A stretch of 64,000 nt of DNA from Winslowiella toletana (GTDB lineage: Bacteria; Pseudomonadota; Gammaproteobacteria; Enterobacterales; Enterobacteriaceae): the NCBI RefSeq assembly GCF_017875465.1, contig NZ_JAGGMQ010000001.1, forward strand, positions 3,038,001 through 3,102,000. The letters run 5' to 3'. How positions within the stretch are numbered: the first letter of the stretch is position 1; every line of letters starts with the position of its first letter. The translations under genes and the position numbers were made by a program. Below the pieces are notes generated by a model. It had not been told where the DNA came from and did no database searches. It saw only the letters and a list, made by a program, of their open reading frames with translations. Shown here piece by piece: positions 9,257 through 18,860 of the stretch.

Positions 9257-9670
9257 TTACAGGCCGGCAAACACTTCGGTGATTAACTCGCGCGCTTCCC
9301 GCGCCTGCTGCATAAACGCCAGCAGCAGCTGACTAAAACCGCTGGCATTCAGCGCGGCCAGCGGTTGCTGACTGCACAAACGAATTGAATCCTCCTCATC
9401 CAGCGCCAGCCAGCAACCACGCATCGCGTTCATCTCAAAATTCAGCGTCATCAGCAGACGCCAGGCCGCCAGCTTCTCGCCATAATCCTGCATGGCGAAC
9501 AGCTGACAGTGCAACAGCAACGCATCACTGCCATCCGGCAGTTCCAGCACCAGCGCCTCCTGACCACTTTCGTCCTGCAAGGCGCAGACGCCATTCTCCA
9601 GCTTCAGTACCACGCCCTGGCTGCTGGCGAACTCGTCCAGCAGCATCTGCAACTGTTGTTGGGGTTTCAT
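9257..9670 (-). CDS. dspF: DspF-like class I type III chaperone
   Basis: A 137-residue acidic protein of the CesT/DspF type; DspF of E. amylovora has a similar length. It starts with a short helix (QQQLQMLLDEFAS) followed by beta-strand-like segments with hydrophobic patches (LVLELPDG, LLLHCQL) and ends in a long helix. It should bind the N-terminal part of DspE in the cytoplasm, keep it export-competent and prevent degradation. It follows dspE by 21 bases with an AGGAG site, so it belongs to the same transcript. The family call rests on composition, length and position next to dspE. Confidence 0.85.
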   Translation of the reverse strand: MKPQQQLQMLLDEFASSQGVVLKLENGVCALQDESGQEALVLELPDGSDALLLHCQLFAMQDYGEKLAAWRLLMTLNFEMNAMRGCWLALDEEDSIRLCSQQPLAALNASGFSQLLLAFMQQAREARELITEVFAGL

Positions 9671-9691
9671 CGCGCTCTCCTGTTAACTATT

Positions 9692-12600
9692 CTAAACCAC
9701 ACCGCGTTTATCCTGCACTTCCGCATTGGTCAGAGCATTCACCACATCCTGGCTGGCGTAGGCAATTTCACCCTCCAGCGAAAACGAGTGCGGGGTTGCC
9801 TGATCTTCACCATAACTAAAGTTAATCTTGCCAAGATTACGGCTCATACTGACATTGCCTTTGCTCGATCCGCCGGTGACCAGCAACGGAATATTGATCC
9901 CTTCCGGCTTATTGTTGGTCTCCGTAAAGCCGATGGATTTGATCCGCAGATTATTGCGATCCTTTAACAGCTTCTCTATCTGCTGCGGCTGGGTGCGGTG
10001 ATCCAGCCACAGTTCCTGTGTTTCAAATTTCTTGTTGTCTTTCATCTCCAGCGTCACCACCGCCTGCGTATCGCTATGCTTTTGCAAATCGCGGATCACC
10101 TCTTTCAGCATCGGCTTCTCAGCCATAAACTGGCTGATGCGCTCCGCATTACTCGCTGGCAGCTCGCTGGCGATCAGGCTGTGCAGGACATGCATCAGAT
10201 TGTTGCTGTCGATCTTATGCAAGTTGTTATAGGTGGTTTGATACTCGGCGCTGTTCATCGCCTGACAACGCAGATCCGCCGCCTGCTGCTGCAACCGCAG
10301 CTGTTTAGCGCTATTGATCACGCCGTACTGGCCGTTGTTGTCCGGCGTCATGGTGAGCAAATGGGTGGTGAGTTTCTCCAGCTTCTGCTTTACCGCCTGT
10401 TTTTCAGGCAGCATTGAGGTGTTAAATTCTTCCTTTTTGGCGGCGGCTGGTTTGGCTGCGGCTTCAGCTGTGGTCTCGGCTGCGGTCTCAAAAGCATCCA
10501 GTGCTTTTTTCTCCAGCGCATCGAGCTTTTTCCGCTCATCCTTACTCAGCGCGGGTTTGCCGTCAGGGTTATTCAGATAATCGAGGAAGCGCTGCTCATT
10601 CAGCGTTTTCATCTGCGCTGATAGCTCCACCTCTGGCTTCTTCGGCGGCTTATCGGCGTCTTTAATCTCCTGCACCAGCTTGTTCAGTTCGGCATCATCG
10701 AAATTTAACCCGATCTGCTCAAGCAGCTTATCCAGCTGCCGCTGTTCAGGCGCTTCGACTTTGGCCATATCGATGCTCATACTCTGTTTGGTACGATTAT
10801 CGATACTGACCTGGATATTGGTGCTGCTAACGCCAAACAGCGGCACGCGCAGATTAGATGCGGCGTTAGTGGTCATCCCGGCGCCGCCGGCAATACCGGC
10901 GCTGGCGCTGGCATTGTTAAGAAAGCGCATACGGTTATCACTGCGGCCATCAGTCTGGCCGCCATCCGTGCGGGTAACATTCCGGTCGCGCTGGGCGGAG
11001 GCCAGATTCACCCCGGTCTGCGCGACCACCGTACCGCGAACCGTGGCGGAGTCGCCGCCGCCCACCGGCAGGGATGCGCCGCCACCGGCGGCGGCAATCA
11101 ATGCCGCATCGACATTGAAGGTCAGGGTGGTGCCATGTTTCATACGGTGGCCGACGCCGCGATCGATCAGCTGCTGCGGGTTCAGCTCGCCGCTGGTCAT
11201 CTGCCTGATAAATGGCTCCAGCTCCGCTTCGCTGATGGTAAAGCTAATGCTGTTTTGCATCTGCCGCTGTAGCGCCATCGAGATCATGCCGCCAAGGCGT
11301 GCCGACGGAATGATCGCGTTGCCATCACCAAGATCGGCCTTAATATTCTGGTAATCGTCCGCTTCGCTAATCGGGTTCCAGCCCACGGCGCCAAAAGCGG
11401 TGCCGGTGCCGCCGCCATTACGGCTAAAGGAGACGGTAATGCCGCTGTCGCCGCGCGAGAAACTGGCGTTATACGTGCGATCAAGATTGCCGCGCAGGCC
11501 GGGGATGCCGATCACTTCACCGCCGGGGATCACCGACAGGGTTAACAGCCCGCCATAGGATCGGTCAAAGCCCATATTTTCCCCCGGCTCCAGCGAGGTA
11601 ATAGTGCGATGCAGACGCTCGGTCATCTGATCCTGATCCTTTGCTTTCAGCACCGTACGGGTCGTCATATTGATACCGTGATGCGGCTTACTGAAGGCAT
11701 TGGTCATCGATTTCACTGAGTCGTAGCAGGCTTCCAGATGCTTATTGCTGACAAAACCCTGGCTGGTGGCTTTCCGTATCGGATCCTCGCCGTAGGTTTC
11801 ATCGCGCAGCACGCGGAAGCGCTCCTGCAGATCCTTCGAATGCGCCGCGATAGCCTGGTTATCTCCCGCCAGTCCTTCCATCTCATCCACCATCTCGTGC
11901 AGTTTGCTCATGGTGATGCCGTCGAGGATCAGGCGGGATTTCGACAATCCCGTATCATCAAAAGGATCACGCTGACGATTCATCGGCGGATTCTGCTTCT
12001 GATGCCGCACCACCACTCCCTGATTCTGCAGAGTATCCATTAGCGTATGGCTGTCATTTTCCGCACGCATCGGATAGCGCTGATACAGGGTGGCGAGATC
12101 GTTAACCAGATTGCTGTCGTCGCTATTGATATTCAGCGCCTGAGTAAAGGCGTTGAGCCGGGATGGCGAGAAATCTTTGGTGGCGGTGCGATCGGGTTGC
12201 AGCGCGCCGCTATGCTGGCCCAGCAGGCTGGTCTGATGGCGCGCGCTGTCGGTGACGCCATCGCTGAAGGTTTTCAGATTTTCAATCAGCGCCTGATTAA
12301 ACGAACTGTTTTCCAGCGCGGTCAGGCGATCCTGCAAATTAGCACGTGGTGCCGCAGGCGCTGGCGCGGCAATCAGCGCCTTCATCTCGCTGTGCAGCGC
12401 GCCCTGATGCTGATATAGCGGGCGCAGCCCTTCACGACCCTGCCAGTCATGCTGCATATGGTAACCGGCATTTTTAATCGGGCGCGGCGTGGCGAGGGTG
12501 GGGTTAAAAACGTGGGCGCGCAGACGGTCGCGCAGGCGGCTGTTGATATGGTTACCGTCGCGGCCGGTCATACCAAACAGATTAGCTTCGCGCTTCATGG

Positions 12601-15568
12601 TCATGCCCATCACGCGGGTACTTTTGGTGGCGTCATCCAGACGCTCCCAGGCCTTCTCTTTGCGGCGGCGATGGGATTTAGCTTCCAGCTTTTTATCCGG
12701 ATCGTAGTCCGGCTGTACCAGCCAGCGGTCGGCATCGGCTACCTGTTTTGCATTCTGGCTGGTGACCTGGCCTTCAGCAGCGGGATTGGACGCCGCGCCT
12801 GCGGCGTTTTCTCCCTGTTTAACCGTGGCGTTCAGCCGACGCCCGGCCAGTTGCAGAATCGCGCTGCGCCCGTCTTTATCCGCCACCATCAGCGAACCGT
12901 CGGCAACATTATGCAGGCTTGCCAGTTCCACCAGCCCGTCGGGCAGCGCTACCGGCTGCCAGCCCGGCGCGGGTTGTTCTGTATGCCGGGTCTGCCAGTG
13001 ATCTTTCGGCATGGTATACAGCTTGCCCTGCTCATCGAGGGTATACAGCGACTGTTTTTGATCCATGGCGACATCGGTCAGGGTATTGCCGACACCGCTG
13101 GCTGGCATACTTTCAGCGGTACCCGCTTTGCTGGCGGGCAGCCAGTTATCGATGCCATCTTTGGTCAGGGTGTGCATCAGCTTTTCCGGCTGGCGGCTGC
13201 CGGAGAGATTACGGTGAAACTGCAATTCGCCGTCTTCGCTCAGGGCGACAAACCGCTCGGCATCCAGCGGAGCGATGGCGCTGGCTTTATTCTGACTGTT
13301 AATGCCCACCAGTGGCTCATCCAGCGACAGGTTGCTTTTCATCTGGCGCATGGTGAACTGATGGTTGCTGCCGCCAATGCTGTCGCTTTTCAGGCTGACT
13401 TTTACCCGTGAGGCGATGCCGTCTTTCAGCACATATGCCTGGCCGTCCTGGCCGCGCTTGATATTATCAGCACTCTCAAAGCTGGCTTCCCAGCGCTGGG
13501 AGTTTTTATTAAAGGCGTGGATTTTGCCATCATGGATCATCACCTGGCCGAGACGGCCCAGATCGACATTATCCTGCGGCAACGGACGCGGGCGTAGCAG
13601 ACCTTCATGATGATCCATGACCAGACTGGCGCTGAGATTCCAGTCGGGGCGGAATGCGCCGCTGGCGTCCAGCGAGCAGGCGTGGCGCTCATTAGTGGCA
13701 TCTTTCACCAGCGCAAGCAGCTTGCCGTCGCCATGGTTAACAAAGCTTTCCACACTGTATTTTTCACCGAGATGGGCCGCCAGCTGGGCGGATTTTTCGC
13801 TGTCCTGTTGCAGCAGCAGCTCTTTATCGCCTTTCTTTGGCGCTGCGCTGCTGTACAGCTTGCCGTTACTGCCAATGGCAAACAGCTGGTTATTGTGCAG
13901 GGTGATGCCGGTGGCATGAAAATCGCTGGTGGTTTCTCCCTGCTGCGTTTTCAGCGCAATGCTCTGTGGTTTGGTTCTGTCGCTGTCCGGCTCGCTTTCC
14001 GCATCCAGTGCGCTGAGAAATTGCACTGACTGTTTGGCGGTTTTCTCGTCTTTCAGCAGCAACAGCGCATTACCCTGTTCGTTGGTGCAGTAGCTGGTGA
14101 TCTTCTGTTTAAATTTTTCCGATTCGCCGCCGGTAGAGAGGTTATACAGGGTTTTACTGTCGTGAATGGCATACAGCATGCCGTTCGGCTGTTTGGTTAA
14201 TTTGCTGAAGCTTTTCTCTTCATCTTTATCCAGCTGATCCCAGTGCATCTTCTGTTCATCAAGACGATAAAGACGACCGCCGTGCTCACGCAGCTGTTCG
14301 CTGACCAGATCTTTTACCCGGCCATCACCCTCTTCGCGCTCATGGCTGAATATCCCGGTCAGCTGGCTATGCAGCGCTTCCCCTGGTGTTGCGGTATTGC
14401 GCAGCAGCGCGGCATGGTTCTGCTGCCCGGCGGGCGCGGGCAGGCTTTGCGTCAGGCCGATAAACGCCGTTTTCGATCCCTGTAAACTTAACAGGCGATT
14501 GCGATCATCCAGCAGCAGATGCTGGCTGTTATCGTCACTGGCCTGGTGCGCCTTATACGTGTGACGTGGCCGCGCCACCGTCTCATTCAGGATATTGCGC
14601 AGGTTATCTGATACCGCATCGGTTACCGTCAGCTTGCCGTTGCCATCCAGCGCCAGCCCGGCGATCTGCGGGCGCAGCCGGTTTTTTTGTTCAGCGCGAT
14701 CACTTTCGGCGGCGTCCAGCGCCACCTGCTGCATGGGGTTAAGCTTGCTTCTCTCCAGCTCGTTGAATTTCTCTTCTGCAATGGTGGCCAGTTTCGGCGG
14801 CGTAGCGGCCTGACGCGTTTGCTGCGGCGCAATGCGGGCGTTTTCCGGCTGTTTGCCGCGTGCCTTTTCGCTGAGCGACGGCGTGGGGTGCTCGGGGCGC
14901 TGGCCTTGCGCCTGTTCCAGCAGCGGCGAGGGCGGCTTACTGACCGGAGCGGGCGGATTATTGATTAATGCCTCCAGTTCCGGCAGTTCCGCAATGGTGT
15001 CCATTACCGTACTGGCGAGTGTTTCCCGGCGCGAAGGTCTTGAGGTGGTGGCTGGCGCTGGCGTGGTGCTGGCGGAGGGACGGGGCTGCACGGCAGGCGG
15101 CGTAGTGGCTGGTGGTCGGGTCTGCGCGCCGGGAGTACGTTGCAGCGCGCTGGCGCGGGTGTAGCTTTCTGGCTCGCGCGTTGCCGCCCCGGGCTGGGGG
15201 CGGGCGCTGCTACGGGTAAATTGCGCGGTATTCAGATTCTCTTCAGGCCGCGGCGGCAGTGGCGCATTATTGCGGCTCTGTGGCCCCGGTCGCTTCTGCA
15301 GTTTATTGCCATTGGACTGCAACCGTTCACGCAGCCGCGTCAGGCTGCTGCGCAATCCACAGCCGCTGCTCTGGCGCGGCTGCGTCCCCTGTTGTCTGAG
15401 TGGCGGCGCGGGCTGGCTGGAGGCGCCATCCTGCAGCAGCGATCCCCCGGCGTTCTGCCGTGGACGCGTGTTTATCTGGCGTAACGGGATTGATGGCGTT
15501 TGCGTATTACGCGCCTGCACCCCGCGCATCGCGCGGTTGCCGGCTAACAGGGGAAGTTTGAATGGCAT
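9692..15568 (-). CDS. dspE: DspE/AvrE-family type III effector
   Basis: A very large effector of 1958 residues, longer than DspE of E. amylovora (about 1840). The first 270 residues are Pro/Gln/Arg/Ser-rich and probably disordered, fitting an export and chaperone region. A repetitive beta-rich middle region (repeated 'LYxxxxxGKL'-like units) fits the AvrE propeller. A WxxxE motif (WQGRE) lies in the conserved block HDWQGREGLRPLYQHQG. ATG 15568 is preferred to 15580 because GGAG sits 8 bases before it. The family acts inside plant cells, causing water-soaking and cell death. No HrpL promoter is seen directly upstream, so expression probably comes through hrcC-hrpT. Confidence 0.93.
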   Translation of the reverse strand: MPFKLPLLAGNRAMRGVQARNTQTPSIPLRQINTRPRQNAGGSLLQDGASSQPAPPLRQQGTQPRQSSGCGLRSSLTRLRERLQSNGNKLQKRPGPQSRNNAPLPPRPEENLNTAQFTRSSARPQPGAATREPESYTRASALQRTPGAQTRPPATTPPAVQPRPSASTTPAPATTSRPSRRETLASTVMDTIAELPELEALINNPPAPVSKPPSPLLEQAQGQRPEHPTPSLSEKARGKQPENARIAPQQTRQAATPPKLATIAEEKFNELERSKLNPMQQVALDAAESDRAEQKNRLRPQIAGLALDGNGKLTVTDAVSDNLRNILNETVARPRHTYKAHQASDDNSQHLLLDDRNRLLSLQGSKTAFIGLTQSLPAPAGQQNHAALLRNTATPGEALHSQLTGIFSHEREEGDGRVKDLVSEQLREHGGRLYRLDEQKMHWDQLDKDEEKSFSKLTKQPNGMLYAIHDSKTLYNLSTGGESEKFKQKITSYCTNEQGNALLLLKDEKTAKQSVQFLSALDAESEPDSDRTKPQSIALKTQQGETTSDFHATGITLHNNQLFAIGSNGKLYSSAAPKKGDKELLLQQDSEKSAQLAAHLGEKYSVESFVNHGDGKLLALVKDATNERHACSLDASGAFRPDWNLSASLVMDHHEGLLRPRPLPQDNVDLGRLGQVMIHDGKIHAFNKNSQRWEASFESADNIKRGQDGQAYVLKDGIASRVKVSLKSDSIGGSNHQFTMRQMKSNLSLDEPLVGINSQNKASAIAPLDAERFVALSEDGELQFHRNLSGSRQPEKLMHTLTKDGIDNWLPASKAGTAESMPASGVGNTLTDVAMDQKQSLYTLDEQGKLYTMPKDHWQTRHTEQPAPGWQPVALPDGLVELASLHNVADGSLMVADKDGRSAILQLAGRRLNATVKQGENAAGAASNPAAEGQVTSQNAKQVADADRWLVQPDYDPDKKLEAKSHRRRKEKAWERLDDATKSTRVMGMTMKREANLFGMTGRDGNHINSRLRDRLRAHVFNPTLATPRPIKNAGYHMQHDWQGREGLRPLYQHQGALHSEMKALIAAPAPAAPRANLQDRLTALENSSFNQALIENLKTFSDGVTDSARHQTSLLGQHSGALQPDRTATKDFSPSRLNAFTQALNINSDDSNLVNDLATLYQRYPMRAENDSHTLMDTLQNQGVVVRHQKQNPPMNRQRDPFDDTGLSKSRLILDGITMSKLHEMVDEMEGLAGDNQAIAAHSKDLQERFRVLRDETYGEDPIRKATSQGFVSNKHLEACYDSVKSMTNAFSKPHHGINMTTRTVLKAKDQDQMTERLHRTITSLEPGENMGFDRSYGGLLTLSVIPGGEVIGIPGLRGNLDRTYNASFSRGDSGITVSFSRNGGGTGTAFGAVGWNPISEADDYQNIKADLGDGNAIIPSARLGGMISMALQRQMQNSISFTISEAELEPFIRQMTSGELNPQQLIDRGVGHRMKHGTTLTFNVDAALIAAAGGGASLPVGGGDSATVRGTVVAQTGVNLASAQRDRNVTRTDGGQTDGRSDNRMRFLNNASASAGIAGGAGMTTNAASNLRVPLFGVSSTNIQVSIDNRTKQSMSIDMAKVEAPEQRQLDKLLEQIGLNFDDAELNKLVQEIKDADKPPKKPEVELSAQMKTLNEQRFLDYLNNPDGKPALSKDERKKLDALEKKALDAFETAAETTAEAAAKPAAAKKEEFNTSMLPEKQAVKQKLEKLTTHLLTMTPDNNGQYGVINSAKQLRLQQQAADLRCQAMNSAEYQTTYNNLHKIDSNNLMHVLHSLIASELPASNAERISQFMAEKPMLKEVIRDLQKHSDTQAVVTLEMKDNKKFETQELWLDHRTQPQQIEKLLKDRNNLRIKSIGFTETNNKPEGINIPLLVTGGSSKGNVSMSRNLGKINFSYGEDQATPHSFSLEGEIAYASQDVVNALTNAEVQDKRGVV

Positions 15569-15579
15569 ACTCTTCTCCA

Positions 15580-15603
15580 TAAGCCCCCGGTATAGGGGGC
15601 TTA
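15580..15603 (-). terminator. Strong hairpin between hrpT and dspE (terminator or attenuator)
   Basis: TAAGCCCCC and GGGGGCTTA form a near-perfect 9-bp stem with a 6-base loop, immediately upstream of the dspE ribosome-binding site. No T-run follows on the minus strand, so it may be a processing or attenuation hairpin rather than a full terminator. It would lower dspE expression relative to hrcC-hrpT. Confidence 0.55.
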
Positions 15604-15610
15604 ACAGCGG

Positions 15611-15796
15611 TTAGTTTTCCACCGGCACCTGGGTGAAATCATAAGGCCCGTTACGCAGCTCCGGCTGCCACCAGATAGTGAGCTGGTGCAGATCCGACTG
15701 CGGACGGCAGGAGACCGAATTACAGCCTGCAGGTGGTTTGGCGCAGGCGCTCAGCAGCGTCGCCAGCAGGCCCAGCATGATCAATTTAGGCAACAT
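15611..15796 (-). CDS. hrpT: HrpT-like outer-membrane lipoprotein
   Basis: A 61-residue lipoprotein. The signal peptide ends in the lipobox LLSAC, giving lipidated Cys18, and only about 44 residues follow. Small HrpT lipoproteins follow hrcC in Erwinia and Pseudomonas hrp operons and help the HrcC secretin assemble in the outer membrane. Here it lies 11 bases after hrcC. In related clusters hrpV follows hrpT; here dspE follows directly. Confidence 0.8.
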   Translation of the reverse strand: MLPKLIMLGLLATLLSACAKPPAGCNSVSCRPQSDLHQLTIWWQPELRNGPYDFTQVPVEN

Positions 15797-15807
15797 TCTC
15801 TCTCTCC

Positions 15808-17910
15808 TTAGCGTGTCAGCATGCGGCTGCTGTCGCGGGTAGCTGGCGTGCTTACCGCTGCGGGCGCGCCGCCAGCAGCGGACAGCAATGACATCCGTGA
15901 TGGACGCACCGTGCCGTTGGGTTCAAACGCCACATACACTTCGGCGGAATCACCGGGTTTCAGCGCCGATCGCGGCCAGCTGGCCACCGCCAGCGTGCGG
16001 TCGCTGCGACAGGCGGCTTCATCAAAACGCTGCGTCTGGTTGCTGGTATTGGTGATCACGCCAACCGAGATCTGCACCGATTTATTGCCGTACCACTGAT
16101 GGCGTCTGAAATCGCTGTGGAACGCCGACGGGATATTGCACAGCGAGCTGAGCGTCAGACCGCTGCCGCCGCTGGTCATCCCGGTGGGAATACGGTTCTG
16201 CGCCAGGTCGCGCATCGCATTTTCCACCATCTCTTTCATATCGGTGTATTTATGCCGACGGCTGACTTCGTCCATCGCATTATTCAGCTGCTCGCGTGAT
16301 TCGGCGGCGATATAGCGTGACGGATCAACCTGATCGCCAATCAGGTGCGGTGTGATAATAAACAGCCGCTCGCGCTGCGAGGTTTCATGACGCGTTGAGG
16401 AAAAGAGCTTACCGATAATCGGGATGCTGCCGAGGATCGGAATACGGCGTTCACGATCGCCGCTCTGTTTGGTGTGGAAACCGCCCATCACCAGCGAGCG
16501 TTTCGCTTCGACCAGCGCCTGGGTGCTGATCACGCCGTTATTGGTGCCTTCGGCCTCACCATCATCGTTTTTATCCAGCTTGCCATCTTCGACATCGACA
16601 ATCAGCTGAATCGACGACTTCTGGTGGCCGCTGATGGCGCGCGGTGTGACGCGCAGACTGGTGCCCGCGGTCACCGCCTGAATATCGGCGACGCGCTCGC
16701 CAATTGCGCGGATATAGGCGGTATCGCTGAAATCGATCACCGCGGGCTGGTTCTCCAGCGTCAGGATCGAAGGATTAGCAATAATCGACGCGGTGCCTTC
16801 GCCTTCCATCGCTTCAATACTGGCGAAAAAGCGCGAGAAATCGGAGATAAACAGCGTACTGGAACCGGCCAGCAGATTGGTTGCGCCGCTGACGTTACCG
16901 AACTGACCGCCCAGGCTGCTGGAGATGCGTTGCAGTTCGCTGCGATCGACATCAATAATCACCGCATCAATTTCAATCAGCTTTTGCGGCACGTCGATAA
17001 TATCGATCAGCGCCTGATAGGCGGCGCGGTTTTTCGGATCGTCGCGCACCAGCAGGGCGTTATTACGCACGTCGGCCGAGACGGTGCCCTGTAAGCTGCT
17101 CAGTGATTTGGTTTTTTCGCGGCCAAGGCGCGAGGTGCCGCGCTGCACCATCTGATTAAGGATATTCTGCGACTGCTGCTGCATCTGATCCATTCCGCTG
17201 TCGCCGCCGTCCTGACTGCCGGACTGGCCACTGGCGGTAGCACTGTTACTCTGTCCCAGCAGCTCATTCAGCATGGTGGCGACACCCGGCACCAGCAGCT
17301 GCTGGTCGCGGTATTTGATATTACGATCGGCCACCGAGGCGTATTTCAGCGGGAACGACATCATATCTTTGTTGCTGGCGTCCGGTTTCTCTTCGGATTT
17401 ACGCGCGAAATCAGCAATCAGACGCACATATTCCGGTGGCCCGGTAACCAGCACGACGCCTTCATCCGGCAGCTCGCCCCAGCCAAAACGTGGCTCCAGC
17501 AGGCCGACGCCGCGCAGCGCCTCTTTGATATCCGGTGCGGCGTCCGGGGAGATTTCCAGTCGCTGCGAGCTTTGCGCCGACTGCGGGCTGATATACAGCG
17601 TGTTGTTATAGACAAACCACTGGAAGCGGTACTCAAGCGACAGGCGATTGAGAAACGCCTCCGGGCTGTCGGCGCGCAGCTTGCCGGTAATATTGCTGTC
17701 GCCGAGGGTGCCGAGATTGATCTCGACGCCAAAACTGTTGGCAAAATCTTCAAGGATAATACTCAGCGGAGTGTTATCGGCTGAATAGGCATAAGCACCG
17801 TTTTTCCACTCTTCCGGCGCGCGGGCGCTGGCGGAGCTGATGCTGAATGCCAGCAAGGTGATGGCCGCGACGATGCGGCATACCGCAGGAACCAGTTGAA
17901 ACTTAAACAC
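15808..17910 (-). CDS. hrcC: HrcC type III outer-membrane secretin (SctC)
   Basis: A 700-residue secretin. After a signal peptide (residues about 1-28) come N0/N1-type domains (DNTPLSIILEDFANSFGVE; LEYRFQWFVYNN), an insert rich in Ser/Gln/Asp (about 260-300), and the C-terminal secretin domain with the VxPxITxGxx-type and GGxxxT-like segments (MGGFHTKQSGDRERRIPILGSIPIIGKLF). The frame is open up to 18108, but GTG 17910 is chosen because AAGGAG lies 7 bases upstream and a signal peptide follows; the longer form would run through hrpF. It forms the outer-membrane ring of the injectisome. hrpG, normally just upstream, is missing. Confidence 0.92.
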   Translation of the reverse strand: MFKFQLVPAVCRIVAAITLLAFSISSASARAPEEWKNGAYAYSADNTPLSIILEDFANSFGVEINLGTLGDSNITGKLRADSPEAFLNRLSLEYRFQWFVYNNTLYISPQSAQSSQRLEISPDAAPDIKEALRGVGLLEPRFGWGELPDEGVVLVTGPPEYVRLIADFARKSEEKPDASNKDMMSFPLKYASVADRNIKYRDQQLLVPGVATMLNELLGQSNSATASGQSGSQDGGDSGMDQMQQQSQNILNQMVQRGTSRLGREKTKSLSSLQGTVSADVRNNALLVRDDPKNRAAYQALIDIIDVPQKLIEIDAVIIDVDRSELQRISSSLGGQFGNVSGATNLLAGSSTLFISDFSRFFASIEAMEGEGTASIIANPSILTLENQPAVIDFSDTAYIRAIGERVADIQAVTAGTSLRVTPRAISGHQKSSIQLIVDVEDGKLDKNDDGEAEGTNNGVISTQALVEAKRSLVMGGFHTKQSGDRERRIPILGSIPIIGKLFSSTRHETSQRERLFIITPHLIGDQVDPSRYIAAESREQLNNAMDEVSRRHKYTDMKEMVENAMRDLAQNRIPTGMTSGGSGLTLSSLCNIPSAFHSDFRRHQWYGNKSVQISVGVITNTSNQTQRFDEAACRSDRTLAVASWPRSALKPGDSAEVYVAFEPNGTVRPSRMSLLSAAGGAPAAVSTPATRDSSRMLTR

Positions 17911-17968
17911 GCCGAACTCCTTGTTGCCGGACGATCGAAAACGGCAGCGCTGTGCTGCCGTGGGTAAC

Positions 17969-18199
17969 TCAGTTAATCGCATCGATAATTGACTTACGGA
18001 TACCGAACTTAAACTGGGTGTACTGCGAGCTTGCCCAACCGGCGTTGGACATATCCTGCAGCTGGTTCTGGAAGGCGTACATATCGGCGACGTTAAACGA
18101 CGATTCACCGGACATCTCTTTGGCGAACTGATACGCGTCGTGATGGGTACGGGATTGTTGCGTGCTTAACTGACGTTGGAGCAGATCGTTTGAACTCAT
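17969..18199 (-). CDS. hrpF: HrpF-like small type III protein
   Basis: A 76-residue helical protein (DLLQRQLSTQQSR; NVADMYAFQNQLQDMSNAG; QFKFGIRKSIIDAIN). Size, helical composition and position between hrpE and hrcC fit HrpF of Erwinia hrpC operons, a needle/rod-like family member. A HrpL promoter stands 32 bases upstream of its ATG, so it is the first gene of the hrpF-hrcC-hrpT-dspE-dspF unit. Confidence 0.8.
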   Translation of the reverse strand: MSSNDLLQRQLSTQQSRTHHDAYQFAKEMSGESSFNVADMYAFQNQLQDMSNAGWASSQYTQFKFGIRKSIIDAIN

Positions 18200-18230
18200 G
18201 GCAAAAACTCCTCACTTTAAGGTCCAGATT

Positions 18231-18258
18231 TAAGTGGCACCTGAAGCAAGGCAGTTCC
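18231..18258 (-). promoter_or_regulatory. HrpL-dependent promoter (hrp box) upstream of hrpF
   Basis: Read on the minus strand: GGAACT, 15 bases, CCACTTA. This fits the hrp box consensus GGAACC-N15/16-CCACNNA with one mismatch. It lies in the hrpE-hrpF gap. Confidence 0.85.
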
Positions 18259-18275
18259 CGCTAATGGCAAATTTT

Positions 18276-18860
18276 TTAACCGGGCTGGGCCGCCAGCTGC
18301 TGGCACAACGCCGCCCAGCCGATTTGCAGTTCACCCTGTTCGGTAACCAGCCGCAGCTGATCGACCGGTAGCTGCTCGTCAAAACTCAGCTGCCACGCCA
18401 GCTGTGGTTGCTGCGCCAGCCAGCTGGAGATTTCATCCTGCTGCGCACTGGCGCACCACAGCGTCGCCTGCTGCTGGCGTGAGTGCTGACGCAACAGCTG
18501 TTGTAACAGCGCGCGAAAACGTTGCTGCGGGGTAAAATCATCCAGCACCTGGCTTATCGCCTGGCTTAACAGCTGTTCAGCAAGCGGAACCAGCTGCTGC
18601 TGATCCTGCTGGCGCTGTTGCTGCCAGTCGCTAAACATTTGGTCGGCCTGCTGCCAGAAGCGGGCTTCACACTGTTCGCGCTGTTCGGCAATGTGCTGCG
18701 CCGCCTGCTGTTGCGCCGCCGCCACTATCTCCTGCGCCTGTTGCTGCGCCTGTGCGAGGATCGCTTCCGCCTGTTGATGCGTGGCGATCTCCTGCGCCCG
18801 CAGCAGATTCCCCGTCGCTGGCTCGCCGTTCAGCAGGCTGATTTTTCTAACTTTCCACAT
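18276..18860 (-). CDS. hrpE: HrpE type III stator protein (SctL)
   Basis: A 194-residue protein, Gln/Ala-rich and strongly coiled-coil in residues about 20-100 (AEAILAQAQQQAQEIV; QQQRQQDQQQL). The C-terminal half is compact. SctL proteins link the ATPase to the cytoplasmic ring and regulate it. ATG 18860 is chosen; it overlaps the end of hrpD by 14 bases, the usual coupling. The partner ATPase HrcN is not encoded in this window. Confidence 0.87.
   Translation of the reverse strand: MWKVRKISLLNGEPATGNLLRAQEIATHQQAEAILAQAQQQAQEIVAAAQQQAAQHIAEQREQCEARFWQQADQMFSDWQQQRQQDQQQLVPLAEQLLSQAISQVLDDFTPQQRFRALLQQLLRQHSRQQQATLWCASAQQDEISSWLAQQPQLAWQLSFDEQLPVDQLRLVTEQGELQIGWAALCQQLAAQPG

Noticed and set aside
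12449..13411. A 320-codon plus-strand frame inside dspE
   Set aside because: It is antisense to the continuous DspE frame, with no RBS and no recognisable motif; long antisense frames are common in GC-rich genes.
17911..18108. N-terminal extension of the hrcC frame to 18108
   Set aside because: It would run through hrpF in another frame, hides the signal peptide, and GTG 17910 has a good ribosome-binding site.
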